Translations under genes and position numbers: made by a program | In this document: positions 46,657 through 59,097 of the stretch, in pieces | Position numbering within the stretch: the stretch's first letter is position 1 | Layout of the letters: every line of letters begins with the position of its first letter | Source: Cyathus striatus | Taxonomy: Eukaryota; Basidiomycota; Agaricomycetes; Agaricales; Nidulariaceae | Direction of reading: 5' to 3' | NCBI GenBank assembly: GCA_025738555.1 | Contig: JAOVFP010000006.1 | Location: 5,084,001-5,148,000 of the forward strand | Length of the DNA stretch: 64,000 nt | The notes under the pieces: model-generated | The model's input: only the letters and a program-made list of their open reading frames with translations | The model's database searches: none | What the model was told of the DNA's origin: nothing

Positions 46657-47829
46657 ATCAAGGATATAATGGCCATGACTTCTTATTTATGAAGTAGCCC
46701 CTTATATCAAGGTGTGTAATATGGAGATGGGTCTTCAGTTCAAAGAATGATTCAAGGAATATTGGGAATCCAGACAGATGTCAAAAAGATAAAGTGCGAA
46801 GGTGAGTGCATGATTTTGAGAGAAGCTCTGGGATACCTTGAATTTGATCAATTTGTCGGCCATTGCCATCTGCTGTGATTGAGAACTTTTTCAAGGGAGG
46901 AATGGATTTGATTTGAAGGGGAACCATAATCCTCGAAGAGTGAATGCCCATATTCAATTCTGCCAAAGAAGGCATTTGAGAGATTCTGGATACAACATAG
47001 TCTCTACTCCATTGGGATCTCGAGTTCCATATATCCCAACTGTTTGAATTGGTTTGTTATAAGTGCATAATGTCAAAGAAGAGGCACACATCCTTACCTA
47101 ACCCATGTTGCTCCATTAAAATTTCTAATAGCTAGTGGAATCAAGCTCTTGAACCTTTCAATCTTTTTCATGTTAAGGTACTCCTCATCTCTGCTATTCA
47201 CGTATTTGGTCACCAAATCTACTTCCACAATGGTGATCCATTTAGCATACTTGAGGGAAGTATGCATCCCAGTAGCCAATGATTCGAGATGTTCAGTGAA
47301 ATCACTGTCATCCTTTTCACAGCCACTTCTGGATGGTCCCACAATGGTGTGACAAAACACCAGGGGAGACATAGTGTCATTAAATAGTCTGCAAATGAGA
47401 TGAAGAGACAGCATGGATGAAGGTAGACATGGCTTATACATGGAAAATCCCCATTTGATGATATCTTCAAAGGGTGGCATGAATAAAGGTCGATTAACCT
47501 GATACTGATTACTAGCATATGCCTGCTTGATGATTTCTTGAAAGAGTTCATTTGGCAATGTGAAAAGAGTGTTATTTTGCATGGTTTTATGACAGAATGA
47601 GGACTTATCTGAGAGTGTAGATGTGGCTATTTTCAGAATCGGCTAGATATAGTGAGGTGGGAAGAATCAAGTCGAGTCATCCTGACACATTCAAGCTAAT
47701 TCCAAATCAATCAATCATTATTGATTTAATTTCAATTAGCTTGTTGACAGTTATATTAGTTGTTCAGATCACTCAATTTTTATTGTCACTTATTGGAATG
47801 CAGTATAAACCTTGGATTTATAGGTAAAC

Positions 47830-48580
47830 TCAGTAGGCTGATGTTGTTTGATGAAGGACTTGTGTGATAGTGGGATCAACTCAACACCACCACTTCCCCT
47901 CCCCTCTTCCCATCCCTCAGTGCCCCCACTGGTCATCGGTCCCATCTACACATGCCACACGTCATCAGACCAATCACCCCACCACCCATAATCCAGCCAT
48001 CAAATCCTGCACGTTTCGTGTCCCCAACATCCCTGTGTAATGTGTAGGGCAAAGGGCATTTGTGCGGACAGTTTCTCTCTGACATCTGAAGTTGCACTGG
48101 CGTTCTGCTGTGTGGTCACTGGTGCATTGACGATCAATGGAGTGGGTGATTGAGTCAGGGAGAAGAGGCGGGAGGTGGAGTAGCACTGTCTAGGGCTCGG
48201 GGGGCTGTTGCTATTCTAGTAAACCTCTTCTTTCTTAACACCAACTTTTGTACTCACTGCATGTGAAGAAGGTTCAAATGAAATTGCCTATATGCATGCT
48301 GGGCTGTATCCTTATCGTCCCTTGTACAACATGACATGTTCTCTGCACATCTGCTGTGGCCATCACATACAGAATGGTCTCCTTGTGGGCTTCAACTTCA
48401 AGGCACAATGTATGTTTGCATGCAGTTGAAGTCTTGAATGCATCTTTCTCTCCTCTCTTTCTTTTGTACGATTGGCGTCAGTGCATACAGCATGTATGTA
48501 GTACACAACACATTTAATGCCATTTCATTTTGCCAGATCCCACCTTTGTATTGTTCAAGAAGTCAATTGAATTCATATGA
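47830..48580 (+). repeat. Dispersed repeat family, copy 2
   Basis: The same landmarks as copy 1 occur in order: GATGAAGGACTTG, CCACACGTCATCAGACC, CATCCCTGTGTAATGTGTAG, GGGCAAAGGGCATTTGTGCG and CCCACCTTTGTAT. Many CG sites of copy 1 read TG or CA here. Confidence 0.75.
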
Positions 48581-49199
48581 TGTATGATTAAACTTAGCAG
48601 AAGCCTGCCTATTGTTGACTTTACATCTCATTACAGTTTTTTTCATTGGGTGGTACTTCTGTGGAGAACTTGATCATCATGGTGAGTGAGCCAGTGATAC
48701 TACCTCTTTTCTCAAATTCACTGTTATCATGACACAGCAATAAATGACACAACTGGTGACTTAAGGTGTTAATAAAACACCTTGGATGGTTACATTCTGT
48801 CAGTTGGATCAGGATGGTTACTGTCAATGTGGGTGATTGCTAGATTCATCTTTGTCATGCAGACAGGGTATGGTACCCCCTCCCGGCTACCATCCATATG
48901 CGGATTTTTAATCATACTGCCATGTCAAAGATCAGCCAGTTACATGCAGACTGTCCTGACACATCAGTTAAATTTTGCCCCAAGATGTGCAGGCTGGGAT
49001 GGGACCTCATATAAGTTGTAGAGTGTTGTATATGTCTCTACTATCTCACAGGCTTACACATCTCCGAACTGCAGATTTTTTCTAAAGGAAGAGTAACATG
49101 CTGAGCATATTATGGAATATGCAGCCAAGCATGGCTACTATGAGGTGTGCAATGCCACGGCACTGTTGATTATATCTATGTCCATTGAGTGTGCAGCAG
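48581..49199. other. CpG-poor sequence without recognised gene
   Basis: About 620 bp; no coding region or RNA supported. Confidence 0.4.
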
Positions 49200-50215
49200 A
49201 GATGTTGCCATGGTAGTCTTGCCCAAGATATCCACATGAGTGGATCCATCCACCTCTGACATACCCTTCAGGTAGTGTTGCTGTGAGGTGAGTTCAAATT
49301 TATCCAAGGTCTTGGCTAATTGACATTGAGGTGCCTTGAGGTAAAACCAAGGTACCTCAATTTAATGCACTGCATTTGTAATACATGACATAATTTTCTC
49401 ACCACAGCGGTTTCAGTTCTGAATTGGTGCATAGCAAGTTGACAGCAAGTTCATAGAAATAATAAATTGATTTTTGTTGGAAGGAATACTGTATCTGAAG
49501 CTCTGATTAATTACATGCTACTAGAACTATCTATATGTGATTCCAAAGTGTCAATCTCCCCAGTAACAATCATGTTCTGTAAAATGGACAAGTCAATGTC
49601 TATCACCATAGCACTGCATTCTGCCTCAGTGGCCAAGAGACCTTCTGTAAAATTGAGATGTTGAGTGCATGTTAGTTATTTAAGAATCAGTTAATTTCAA
49701 CCACATTGTAGTCAGTAATTTCAAGAGTGGATCAGGTTTTTCAAGAGTGGATTGAGTCTTTGTGTTATCATGAACAATGAGCTACAGCCTCAATTTTAAG
49801 ATCAATATATTAGTAATGTATAACATAGAAGCATAGTATACAGCAAAGTTAGAGAGAAAAGTAAAAACAAAATGATAAGTAAGAGAGCAGCAGGGGAGGT
49901 GCAACACAGTGCATTGAAGTGATTAAAGATGGGTGCGACCCCCGACAATAGGCACCATGACACGTTAAAGCCCTGGTTGAGTTGAGTGCTGATCACAGCC
50001 AATCAGATGACAGAAATGTGCTTGTTCTGTTTGGTCTTGGACACCTCAAGGCAACCTCACCTCAGGGTTTCCAAGGCACCTTGAGGCACCACAATTTCCA
50101 TTTTGGGCACCCTAAGGTACATCACTATCAAGGGCAACTCACCTTGCAGCAACACTACCTTTGGGTGTCCACATATGGAAGGGTCCACGTGGTATTGTTA
50201 GACAGGCTTTGTTGA
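49200..50215. repeat. Foldback structure with inverted arms about 0.75 kb apart
   Basis: AGGTAGTGTTGCTGTGAGGT at 49271 and its inverse at about 50133-50158 lie in arms of about 120 bp (49200-49350 and 50040-50215). Both arms also share GGTGCCTTGAGG and CCACATG/CCATATGTGG landmarks. Possibly a decayed TIR element. Confidence 0.5.
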
Positions 50216-51564
50216 GCCTAGTTGCCACAGCACCTCTTTCTTCCTTGGGTTCAATTCCATTTTAATAACTTAATTTTATAATCTGACAATACTTTGCACA
50301 GATGCTATATCATCAGCAATGGCAGACTAAATTGCACAATGTAATAGCAATGTTGGGAACACATCAATATCAGAGTTGCAGTAACAATTCAAACTGCCAG
50401 GCAACATATGACCTTATGAAGAGCCTGACTCTTAAAGCATTTAATGACCTGGAGAAAATATTGCTAGAACATTTCAAGGGATGTTCGTTTTTAACATGTA
50501 CAGTGGGAAAATATTTTATATGAACAGAATTTGTAGTTATCATGAAGACAATACCAGTGAGGCCTTTTAGCCATTTTTTAGTGTAACAAAGGTTGTGCAG
50601 AAATCTCTTGGTGTCTATTGAACTCCTTATGTACTAGCATATGTTGCAGGTCAAATAATGGCTCCTTAGTATACAAAAATCCAATGGCTGTGTAGCTACC
50701 CAAGAGGATGATTTTTGAAATATATTTGCACCAAATGTACTTAAAACATATAAGATTTCTTAGAATGACAGTGAACCTGTGCATCTTTATTTGGAGCCAT
50801 GTCCTGCAAATAATGTCATGGGTAAAACCTCGCTGTTTCACCATGCCAGGTTTCGCCACTGGTGATCACCAGGTGACAAAACTATGAGAGTGAAAGAGAT
50901 TGGCAATACCTGGCAATACCAGAATTATGAAATGTTACAGGCAGCTGACACCAGCATCTTGTTTTTGGGTATGTCGGTGCTCAACTTTATTGCAGTTGTT
51001 CCAAGTTAATTAATTTGTGATGGTCTGTAACTCATAGTACCAGGTCTTGACTCAATTCCAATTGATTCCAGCGATTACTTCAGGGCTTGAAGGAGACATG
51101 GGGACTGAGGTTTCCCTTTCTCCTGTCCTGTTGCTTACCGTCATTTCACTAATGTTGTCTCTTCCTCCTCCAACAGTACTTGTATCAAGTTCTGTATTAC
51201 CCACCCATCCTGTACTGCATTATGTTATTCACTATTTACATCACCTTATTTTTCACCTATATCTCACTATTTATTTCACCTACATCTCTTGCCCTTTTTT
51301 CTACTTTACTTGCTCACTATATTCACCTACTTGTCTGCCTTTTCTTATGCATCTGCTCTTTCTCATTATGTGCACAATAGATGTTCTTGGTGGTGTTGAG
51401 GGGCACAATGTCATCAGATGTTGCCTCCCCACACATCACTCCTATTCTCAAACACTTTATTGTTGGCAGTTATAAAACTGGCAGATGATTTATCATAGAA
51501 ATGTATATGGAGACAGTATGCACTATCAAAAAATCTTCCAAAAATATGCAGTACTTAATGAGTA
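50216..51564. other. CpG-poor sequence without recognised gene
   Basis: 1.35 kb. A 142-codon frame at 51047-51475 is Leu/His/Tyr-rich, with no motif and repeat-like base composition; I do not count it as a gene. Confidence 0.4.
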
Positions 51565-51669
51565 TTTGAGTATGGGGAATCGAACCACAATCTACTGCAT
51601 TAATAAATGTGAACACCCCAAAGGAATGGTAATGAGAAGCAGTAATGTTAGCCTTTACACCATACTCAA
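51565..51669 (-). tRNA. tRNA-Glu (anticodon CTC)-like gene with 33 nt intron
   Basis: 105 nt with discriminator A. The acceptor TTGAGTA/TACTCAA pairs perfectly, the D-stem is GTGT/ACAT, and the anticodon stem ACTGC/GCAGT is perfect with loop TTCTCA...T (CTC = Glu). The T-arm TGTGG/CCCCA with TTCGATT has one T-C mismatch. The intron is at the 37/38 site and long for a fungal tRNA. The location among CpG-poor repeats and the mismatch mean it may be a decayed or SINE-related copy. Confidence 0.6.
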
Positions 51670-51827
51670 ATACTTGCCTTTCATATAATATTGTTTGAAA
51701 GCCATAACTATATTTATATTCTCAGTGAAATACCTCCAGTGTCTTAGGACATCTCTGGCTAGATAATCAAGTGTGTTATAAGTACCTGAGAAAGAAAAAG
51801 AAAACATCATTCGACATGCCACAAGTA

Positions 51828-51888
51828 TTCAAGTATGGGGAATTGAACCCATGGGAGGCAGTAATGTTAGCCATTACACTATACTCAA
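51828..51888 (-). pseudogene. Truncated tRNA-Glu relic
   Basis: 61 nt matching the tRNA-Glu-like gene about 160 bp away. It keeps the same 5' acceptor TTGAGTA, GTGTAATGGCTAACATTAC D-arm and GGTTCAATTCCCC T-arm. The 3' half of the anticodon arm and the variable loop are deleted, so it cannot fold. Confidence 0.65.
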
Positions 51889-51974
51889 TTTATTTTGTTG
51901 AAGCTACACAGCATGAGCATGTGTAAAAATACAAATATGGTTCCAAGTGCTTGCAACGTGAGTGTTTTCCATGC

Positions 51975-52870
51975 CCTGGTTCTTTCCTTGCTGCTTGTTG
52001 TTTCTTCTCTCCTCTCTGCTCTTGGATTCGACCTCAGCTCAGCTCTTCTTGCATCATTGTGACATCAATTTAGGTTGACAGTGAACATTTGAACATTCTC
52101 CAACTTGGTGCTTACACAGGGTTCATGTTGGTTGATGAAGGACTTGAGCAATGCAGGCACTGGGGAGAAGAGGGTGTTTGATGGCAGGAACTATTGAGTC
52201 ACCAGTGTCATGTATGCCCTGCTTGCACCACCCCCTTGTCCCTCTCCCAAGGGCCAGTGCTCTATGTTCAATGCTCTACCACTGCCTCCCATAGCCCCCC
52301 CTCTCGAGTCTCCTCCCTCCTCACTCCCAAGTCCCCACCCTCATGGGTCATTGATCCCATTCACTCTTCAAGCTTCACACACCAATGTGTCAACAGACTC
52401 GTCACCCCACCCCATCCTGATCCATCCTTGTCATTGGCATCTACATCAAATACTGCACATTCTGTGTCTCTGACATCCCCATGTAATACTTAGGGCATGG
52501 CAAAGGGCATTTATGCATGGCCACTTGCTTTTTGGTGATTTGTCTCCAACATCTGTGTGTTGGCACTTTGATGGATGTTTATCACCGCAGCGTGTTCTTA
52601 AGTACAAGGGAGAAGAGGCAGGACTCTGGGAGACGAGCTACCTGGAGCTTGGGAGGGTACAGGCTGTTCAGCAACCAAGGCACTTATTCCAGTGAGTAAT
52701 CTTCTTTGATATAGCTTTCATTCCTGCTCACTGCATATGCAAGGTTGCATAAAATTACCTACACATATGTTGGGTTATTTCCATGACAATTAAGCCCTGT
52801 GTGTGTCTCTGTCAAATATCATGCACAAATGATCTTCAGTCTAAATTTCAACATCAAGCTACAGCGTTGT
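51975..52870 (+). repeat. Dispersed repeat family, copy 3
   Basis: The order is ctcttggattcgacctcagc, GTTGATGAAGGACTTG, a C-rich tract, GACATCCCCATGTAATACTT, GGCAAAGGGCATTTATGCAT, then the tail landmarks. CG sites of copy 1 are largely TG/CA here. Confidence 0.7.
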
Positions 52871-52894
52871 TCTTACCTAGGGCACTCATTAGTT

Positions 52895-53670
52895 CAGCTT
52901 TGCTCTCTGCTCTCATCCTCAACCTCATCTCTGCTTTATGGTTACTTGCCTTGAACAGATTGATCTTGTCAATGGTGAAGATTCTGCAACATGAAAATTG
53001 CTATGACTTGATAGTGGTGTTAGTCAATACTACATAGCATGGCATGTGCTCGATGAAGGACTTGGGGAGAGGGCTGCAGATGCCATTTGGTATAAGGAGT
53101 ATCAATTCTCCAGCATATGTTGTATACTCCTCACTTGCACTTTTCCTCACTCCTCACCCACCAGCACTCAACAACCTACCACCTCACCTCCTTCACCCCC
53201 CAGTGCCCCTACTGATCATTGGCCCTGTCTACTCACATCACACATCATCAGACCCATCACCCTACCACCAACATTTCATGTCCCCAAAATCCCCACATAA
53301 CGTGTACTGGCTATGGCAAAAGATGTTTGTGCAGCTGGTTTCTCTCTGACATTGTTGCTGATGATGGTGCTGGTTGAACACCACTGGAGTGTGTGCTTGA
53401 GTCAGGGGGAGAATATGTGGGAGATGCTGTATGCATATTGTCCCTCATACAACACATGACAATTGATATTAATGCTTTCTCTGTGTGTCTCTTTCAAATG
53501 TCATGCACACAGTCTCCTGTCTAGGTTTCAACTTCAATGCACAACATACATTTGCATGCAGTCAAAGTCTTGAACATATCTTCTCTTCTGTATGAATCTT
53601 ATCCTGTACATGTGCCCAACGTTTTCAATGCTATTATTTTGCCAAGTACCCATTATAAATTAGAATTGTA
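52895..53670 (+). repeat. Dispersed repeat family, copy 4 (directly after copy 3)
   Basis: It contains CTTGAACAGATTGATCTTGT, GCTCGATGAAGGACTTGGGG, CACATCATCAGACCCATCAC, ATCCCCACATAACGTGTA and TTTTGCCAAGTACCCAT. It follows copy 3 head-to-tail. Confidence 0.7.
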
Positions 53671-54074
53671 TATGACAACTGGCATCTCAATGTGGATGAT
53701 ATCTGCCTTCTTGCTTAGTGTGTATTGCAAAGCAGGATGGAATGAAGTTGTTTACACAGACATATGACTCATACATATGTATAGAAGTCATCTTTGTCTT
53801 TCCCTTCATGCACTATACCCACTGTATCTAAGCACAACATGGTGTATACTTTTGAGTATGTCTGCTTAGTGCTCTCCAGCATGATCTCCTTGGAGCCAGG
53901 TGTCCAGATGGTATCTCAAGAATTTAGTGCCCTATTCAATGCTAAGTGTTCTGTATCACATTCCCAGTCTGACATATTGCTCGCCTCCATTTCTCTCATT
54001 AAGAATCATATTAGTCCATCACCTATTATAATATAACATTGTCATATAACACAGCTACAAACATGATTCATCCC

Positions 54075-54390
54075 TGTAACCACCATAATTGAACCAATAT
54101 ACTCCTTAACACCCACTGGAGCATCTGCCATCATCGTTCCAAATAATAAAAATCCCTTACCACCACTTCTCATCATCCTCATCATTGCCTGTACCTTTTA
54201 AAAAAAATATAATCCTGTAGATAAACAATTTAATAATTGTCAATGCAACACGCAAGTATGCAGACAACATAAATATTACTGAAGCTGGATTGAGGCAAGG
54301 AAGTTGATCTGAGGAGGAATTGAATCTGTGGCCTCAGACAGCTAGCCCCATGCTCTAACCAACCGAGCTAATAAGCTGTTGCATACTGCT
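54075..54390 (-). mobile_element. tRNA-derived SINE-like element, second copy
   Basis: The minus-strand head is TTAGCTCGGTTGGTTAGAGC with B-box AGATTCAATTCC. The body aligns with the copy at 42455-42752, including AAGTATGC(G/A)GACAAC and GAAGCTG. CpG sites of the 42 kb copy are TG or CA here. Confidence 0.65.
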
Positions 54391-55521
54391 CTAATTGTAC
54401 CAACCAAGTACCAACTTAGACTCATGCACATACACTCATTGTATTCAATGTCTGAGATGAGACGAGGAGCTACCAGATGCTCAAATCTCCTTATCCAGAT
54501 TCCAGCATCAATGACCCAAAAAGCAAGACTATTCTAGCAGTACCAAATCCCTGCCATTCAGTAGAAATAACACCTATGATTAGTCTGGTCGATGTTTACA
54601 ATTACACATGCCTTTACTGAGCTAGAATGTCTTTAGAGTTGCTTAGTCCAGAAGTCAAACTTGAGCTGAACCATCGCGATACCATGTGATTTTCACCTGC
54701 ACAATATATTATGACAGCATTATGATTCCTTGGATTTATACAAACCCACTGAGTGTGAGTAAACCAATAATCTGAAGCAAGAGGAGCTGAGCTGGGGTCT
54801 AGTGCAAGAGTAGAGGACAAAGACAAATGAGGGCACTAGTTGAGAGTAAGGTAAGGAAAAGTGGCAATCAGGGCTTGACCAGGGTGTGGAAAATACTACA
54901 CTCACTTGCTGTGCCAGTTGAAATGGCCATAATGTTAATTAGTACTATCATCAATCAACACTTAGTGTTTTATCACTCATTAGTACTTTAGTGTTGTCAC
55001 AGTGTGGCAAGATGAGCTTTTGAACTCTGTTGATAGCTTTTCATGATGGCTTTATCCTTGGGAACCAAGACAAGGTGGAACACTAACCTGGACCCTGTAA
55101 ATAGCTCCAAACCTCCTTTCTAAAATATAACATTGAAATATGAGTTTTTCTGTAAAATAAAGCTGCAGACATGTTTTTTTATAAGAGAAGAATCCAAATC
55201 CAAAATTTGGAGGCAATAGGAGGTTGGGAGTGTAAGATATAAGGGAAACACTAACTGATGATGAACACTAAGTGGTGATTGATGATAGTATTACAGTAGA
55301 TAGCAATTGAAGTGAAAATAACATGATATGGTCGATCAGGTTAAATAAAATCATTGAATTTTGTGTTGAGTTGAGCTGAGTTGGTGCTATTGATTTAGGT
55401 CTAGCTTGAATGTGTCAGGATGACTCACTCTGATTCTTCCTATCTCACTATATCTATTCTATTCTGAAAATAACTGCATCTATACTATCCTATCAGATAA
55501 TCCTCTTCCTTTTATAACACC
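54391..55521. other. CpG-poor sequence with a fragment of the dispersed repeat
   Basis: No gene. GAGCTGAGCTGGGGTCTAGT near 54785 is the inverse of the 5' landmark of the dispersed repeat, so a truncated minus-strand copy is likely. The last ~150 bp are the upstream flank of the F-box locus. Confidence 0.45.
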
Positions 55522-57208
55522 ATGCCAAATAAAACTCTTCTTACATTACCCAATGAACTCTTTCAAGAGATCATCAAGTGGGTATATCCCAGTACTAATA
55601 AGTATAGATATGATCCACCATTCTTCGTGCTGCCCATCGAAGAGGTTATCAACCAGGGACTTTCTATTAATCACTCTGGTCCACCTACATCTATGCTGCC
55701 TCTTTGTCTCATTTGCAGATGGTTCAATGATGCAGTTTCTCCCTTGGTGTTTTATCACACCATTGTGGTTGGATATAAAATGAATGTCAGTGATTTCATG
55801 GAATATCTCAAATCACTAGCTAATGGGATGCACACTTCCCTCAGCTGTGTGAAATGGGTCACAATATTGGAAGTAGGTATGAGGAACGATATTCTGTGTA
55901 GCAACAATGAGGAACACATAAAATTAAAGGTTGAAAGGCTAAAGAGCTTGCTTCCACTTGCTATTAGAAAATTTAGTAGAGCAACACAGGTTAAGTGAGC
56001 ATGTGCATCTCTTATTCTAAATCATTTGCACTTACAACAAACCTACTTCAACAGTTGGTTTACATGTGACTCCAGAACCAATTGGAATAGAGACTGCATT
56101 GTATCAGGAATCTCTCAAATGCCTTCCTTGATGGCATTGCATATTGACATCCACTCTTCAATGGTAATGGCTCCCTTTCAAATAGATTCTATTCCTCTCT
56201 TGGAAGAGCTCTCATTGAAGACAAATTACAATGCCCCAAAACATTGTCTAATTCAAGGTATCCCTGAACTTCTCTTGAAATCGTCCACTCACCTTTGCAT
56301 TTTGGCTGTTCATAATCTATATAAATATCCAACACTCTTGAACTTGTGCCTTCAACTGAAGTCCTAGCTGCATATTACACACCTTACTATAGTGGGCTAC
56401 TTCATAGAAAATAAGTTGTTGCCACTGTATCTTCGATCACTTACATCGATCTCAGTTAACAACTACTATCCAATTCATATTGAACAAGCACAAGTTATCA
56501 TGTATGATATTTGGGATGGGCTCAGGTGTGAAAAAATACATCTTACAAAGATCTGTGTGCATGAATTATTGGGGAGTTCTCAGAGTTTCTATCATTACTT
56601 GAAGTCCTTCACTGGCCTAACATCTCTTTCAATTGAATTTTGTATGTATGGACCAGATTCATCTCATTCTATCTACTCCACTGGTGCCCTACTCAGTCAT
56701 GCATCCTCTCTTGAAAGATTGAAAATCAAGGCCACATATAACAAGACTAAGTGGATTTTTGGGGACCATTGTGTTCCCACTATTTTATCACTTGCCAATC
56801 TCAAATATTTGTACATGACTGTGGATTACAATGTAAATGAAGATCTACTGTACCAAGATGAATATAAGCATGAAGGAATTCCCTTCCCTATGAAATACTA
56901 CAAACCTAAATATTCTGTGGTTTGTCTTGCTCCTAATCCAACATGCTGTATCACTAAACATTCTTTAGGCACAATTGATAGAAACAGCTTCTTCACTTAC
57001 ACAACTACAAACACTTTATATATCTGGCAGTCGATCTTATATTGGTAAAGGCAAAGTTGCAATTGTTCCAGGTTATAAAATTTTACACAGCCAGATTACA
57101 TCGTTCGGGTTGCTGGATCCTGTTAAATATACTTTTCAAATTGAGACTTCTCACCATAGGTACAAATTGCAGATGTGCAATGGTGAATTCTGGTATAGGT
57201 CTCTTTAA
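55522..57208 (+). pseudogene. F-box gene, full length but with one internal stop
   Basis: Exons 55522-55994, 56055-56919 and 56969-57208 join in phase to 526 codons: F-box at the start (TLLTLPNELFQEIIKWVYP), then LRR-like text and a conserved last exon (AQLIETASSLTQLQ...QMCNGEFWYRSL). Intron positions match those of the interrupted paralogue at 43109-47582. One in-frame TAG at 56365-56367 (codon 262) stands where the paralogue has CAT. Without it the gene would be intact, so it may be a very recent pseudogene or carry a sequencing error. It lies in the CpG-poor block. Confidence 0.75.
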
Positions 57209-59090
57209 AATGATAGGAACATCTAATGAATATAATAGTATATGAATTGATTGATTTCAGCTGTTTCTTCAAATATCAGGCTTCAGACTTCAGACTACTA
57301 GCACTATTAGATGAGAACAGTGAGATCCAAGGAGTAGTTGCTAACAGCTTGTGCTTGAATCTGAGTCATGAAGTCAGCAACATAAAATATGTAGTACAGT
57401 GCAAATGAGATCAGCTGTGCATCTGCATTAAAATTCAAGCCATATAATCAAAGAGTTTCAAGTGATTCAACATAGGCTGATAAGATAACAGTTGTATTGG
57501 AATACTGCTGTTGATTTAAGCGAAGCACCTAATATTTACAGATTACCATTGTTGAATGGGAACTACTTGCTTGGGATATGAGTCATAAGTCAAGGAGATT
57601 GTTATGAGTAGACATACATGATACCATCAACAATTATAGAACCAGACCTGTCACACTTTGGGTGGCACTATATGTCATGTTGTACTAGTGTATTGGAAGC
57701 ACTGGCGGCACCTCCACAAACTCAATTAACTTCTTGGACAATACAATTTGTATGGGAACTAGGCAAACATTGAATGTGTTTGGTACTACATGTACAAGAT
57801 ATAAGTTTCCTTACAAAAGTAATAGAGAATGAGAGAAGATATGGATCAAGACCTCGACTGTAACCAAAATGTACACTGTAGCTTGAAGTTGAAACCTAGC
57901 TTAGAGACTGTTACATACCAATTCCCTTCCTACTGGGAAATGAATGCAAAGATGCCTGGAAGGCATGGGAGAACTATAATGAGAACCCAAAGTGAGTATG
58001 GGTGTGGAACATAGAATGGGAGTGCAGAAAAGAACCATGGCTTCAGTGTATGTGCTGTGCCACCTGGATATCCCCAGGGAATGGTTTGTATTTCAAGGAA
58101 GACAATATTCAACAAAGGAAGACATTCCAGAGTATAAGAGAAGGCTTTGCCACTACACTAGGCAGTGGGAGAGAAACCCAAAGGAAAACCTGGAGCAGGT
58201 TTTGGAACTTAGAAGTAGGAAGAAGTGTATGAGGTTTATATGAATACTGAGGACTACCTATTACATCTGGAAGACTACTTATACTAAGTAGGAACCTGTA
58301 GGTATGAATGTAGAAGTATAATATTAAGAGTAAGTCAAAGGGATAGGTAGAATATAAAAGCTGGGCAAAGCGGAGTAGAGGCACAAATGATGCACTCAGA
58401 ATGAAGAATAAGGAACTAATCTACAAAGGCCATAATGAAATGTATAAGTAGGAATGGAAGAGAGGAGTAATATAATGATGATGTGGTGAGGCCGTCATAA
58501 GAGAAACTACATATCCGGGATACCCAATAGAAAACCTGATGGGTTCCAGGTATGTTCCTGGATGGGAATGTTGGGAAGTGTAAACCCATAGCTGGTATGT
58601 TCCGGAAACAGACCAGTTATGTTCAATGGTCACGTGGGAACCTTTGGTAACATCAGCAAGGTATATCCGGACACAAATATAACAGAGATGGACATGAGTG
58701 ATGTTTGTGGGAGACATGCATAGGGCATCAATTGTCATGCAGACAGCCCAACTATATGTAGGTAATTTTATGCAACCTTGTACTGATACACCTTAAAACT
58801 ATTTAATGGTTAAATCTCTCTATTTGTCATATAATATTAGAACTCAGTATTAGTAATGCACATCATGAGTACAAGGGTTGGGGCAAGTCCTGAGTTGCCA
58901 ATCAAAATGTTCTATTTGAATATATTACTAAGGGAATGGGACATCTGAGAGCTGGGGTTGAGTCCTGCACTGCCAGCAGAAATATCTATTTGATATATAT
59001 TAAAGGAATAATACAAGATGTGTGTTATCTAATTACTAGAGTCCAAAAGACTATGTACAAGCACCCAGTACTTGATTAAACCTAAGGGAA
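57209..59090. other. CpG-poor region without recognised gene
   Basis: 1.9 kb. Segments at 57700-57900 resemble, in diverged form, the sequence at 61230-61400 (GGAAGCACxxxCxxC... and ACATG(T/C)(A/G)CAAGATA). No coding region supported. Confidence 0.4.
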
Positions 59091-59097
59091 CATGTTC

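Larger units (their letters stand above)
43109..47582 (-). pseudogene. F-box gene interrupted by a 2.7 kb TIR element
   Basis: The 5' part is 47582-46666 (MQNNTLFTLPNELFQEIIKQ F-box start, intron after ATWVR, then MPSLAELNMGIHSSRIMVPL). The 3' part is 43898-43109 (SFTGLTSLSIESF, SSLERLIIEVTY, NTILSLENLKYLHM-like text, then a last exon beginning AQLIETASSL). Together they match the paralogue at 55522-57208 end to end. Between them lies the TIR element 43908-46656. Removing the element and one copy of the 9 bp duplication restores contiguous alignment to the paralogue. Independent stops also exist: TGA at 46781-46783, TGA at the insertion point (CGA in the paralogue) and TAG at 43834-43836 (TGG in the paralogue). 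Confidence 0.88.

Noticed and set aside
51047..51475. 142-codon frame in the repeat region
   Set aside because: Leu/His/Tyr-rich composition, no motif, CpG-poor repeat surroundings.
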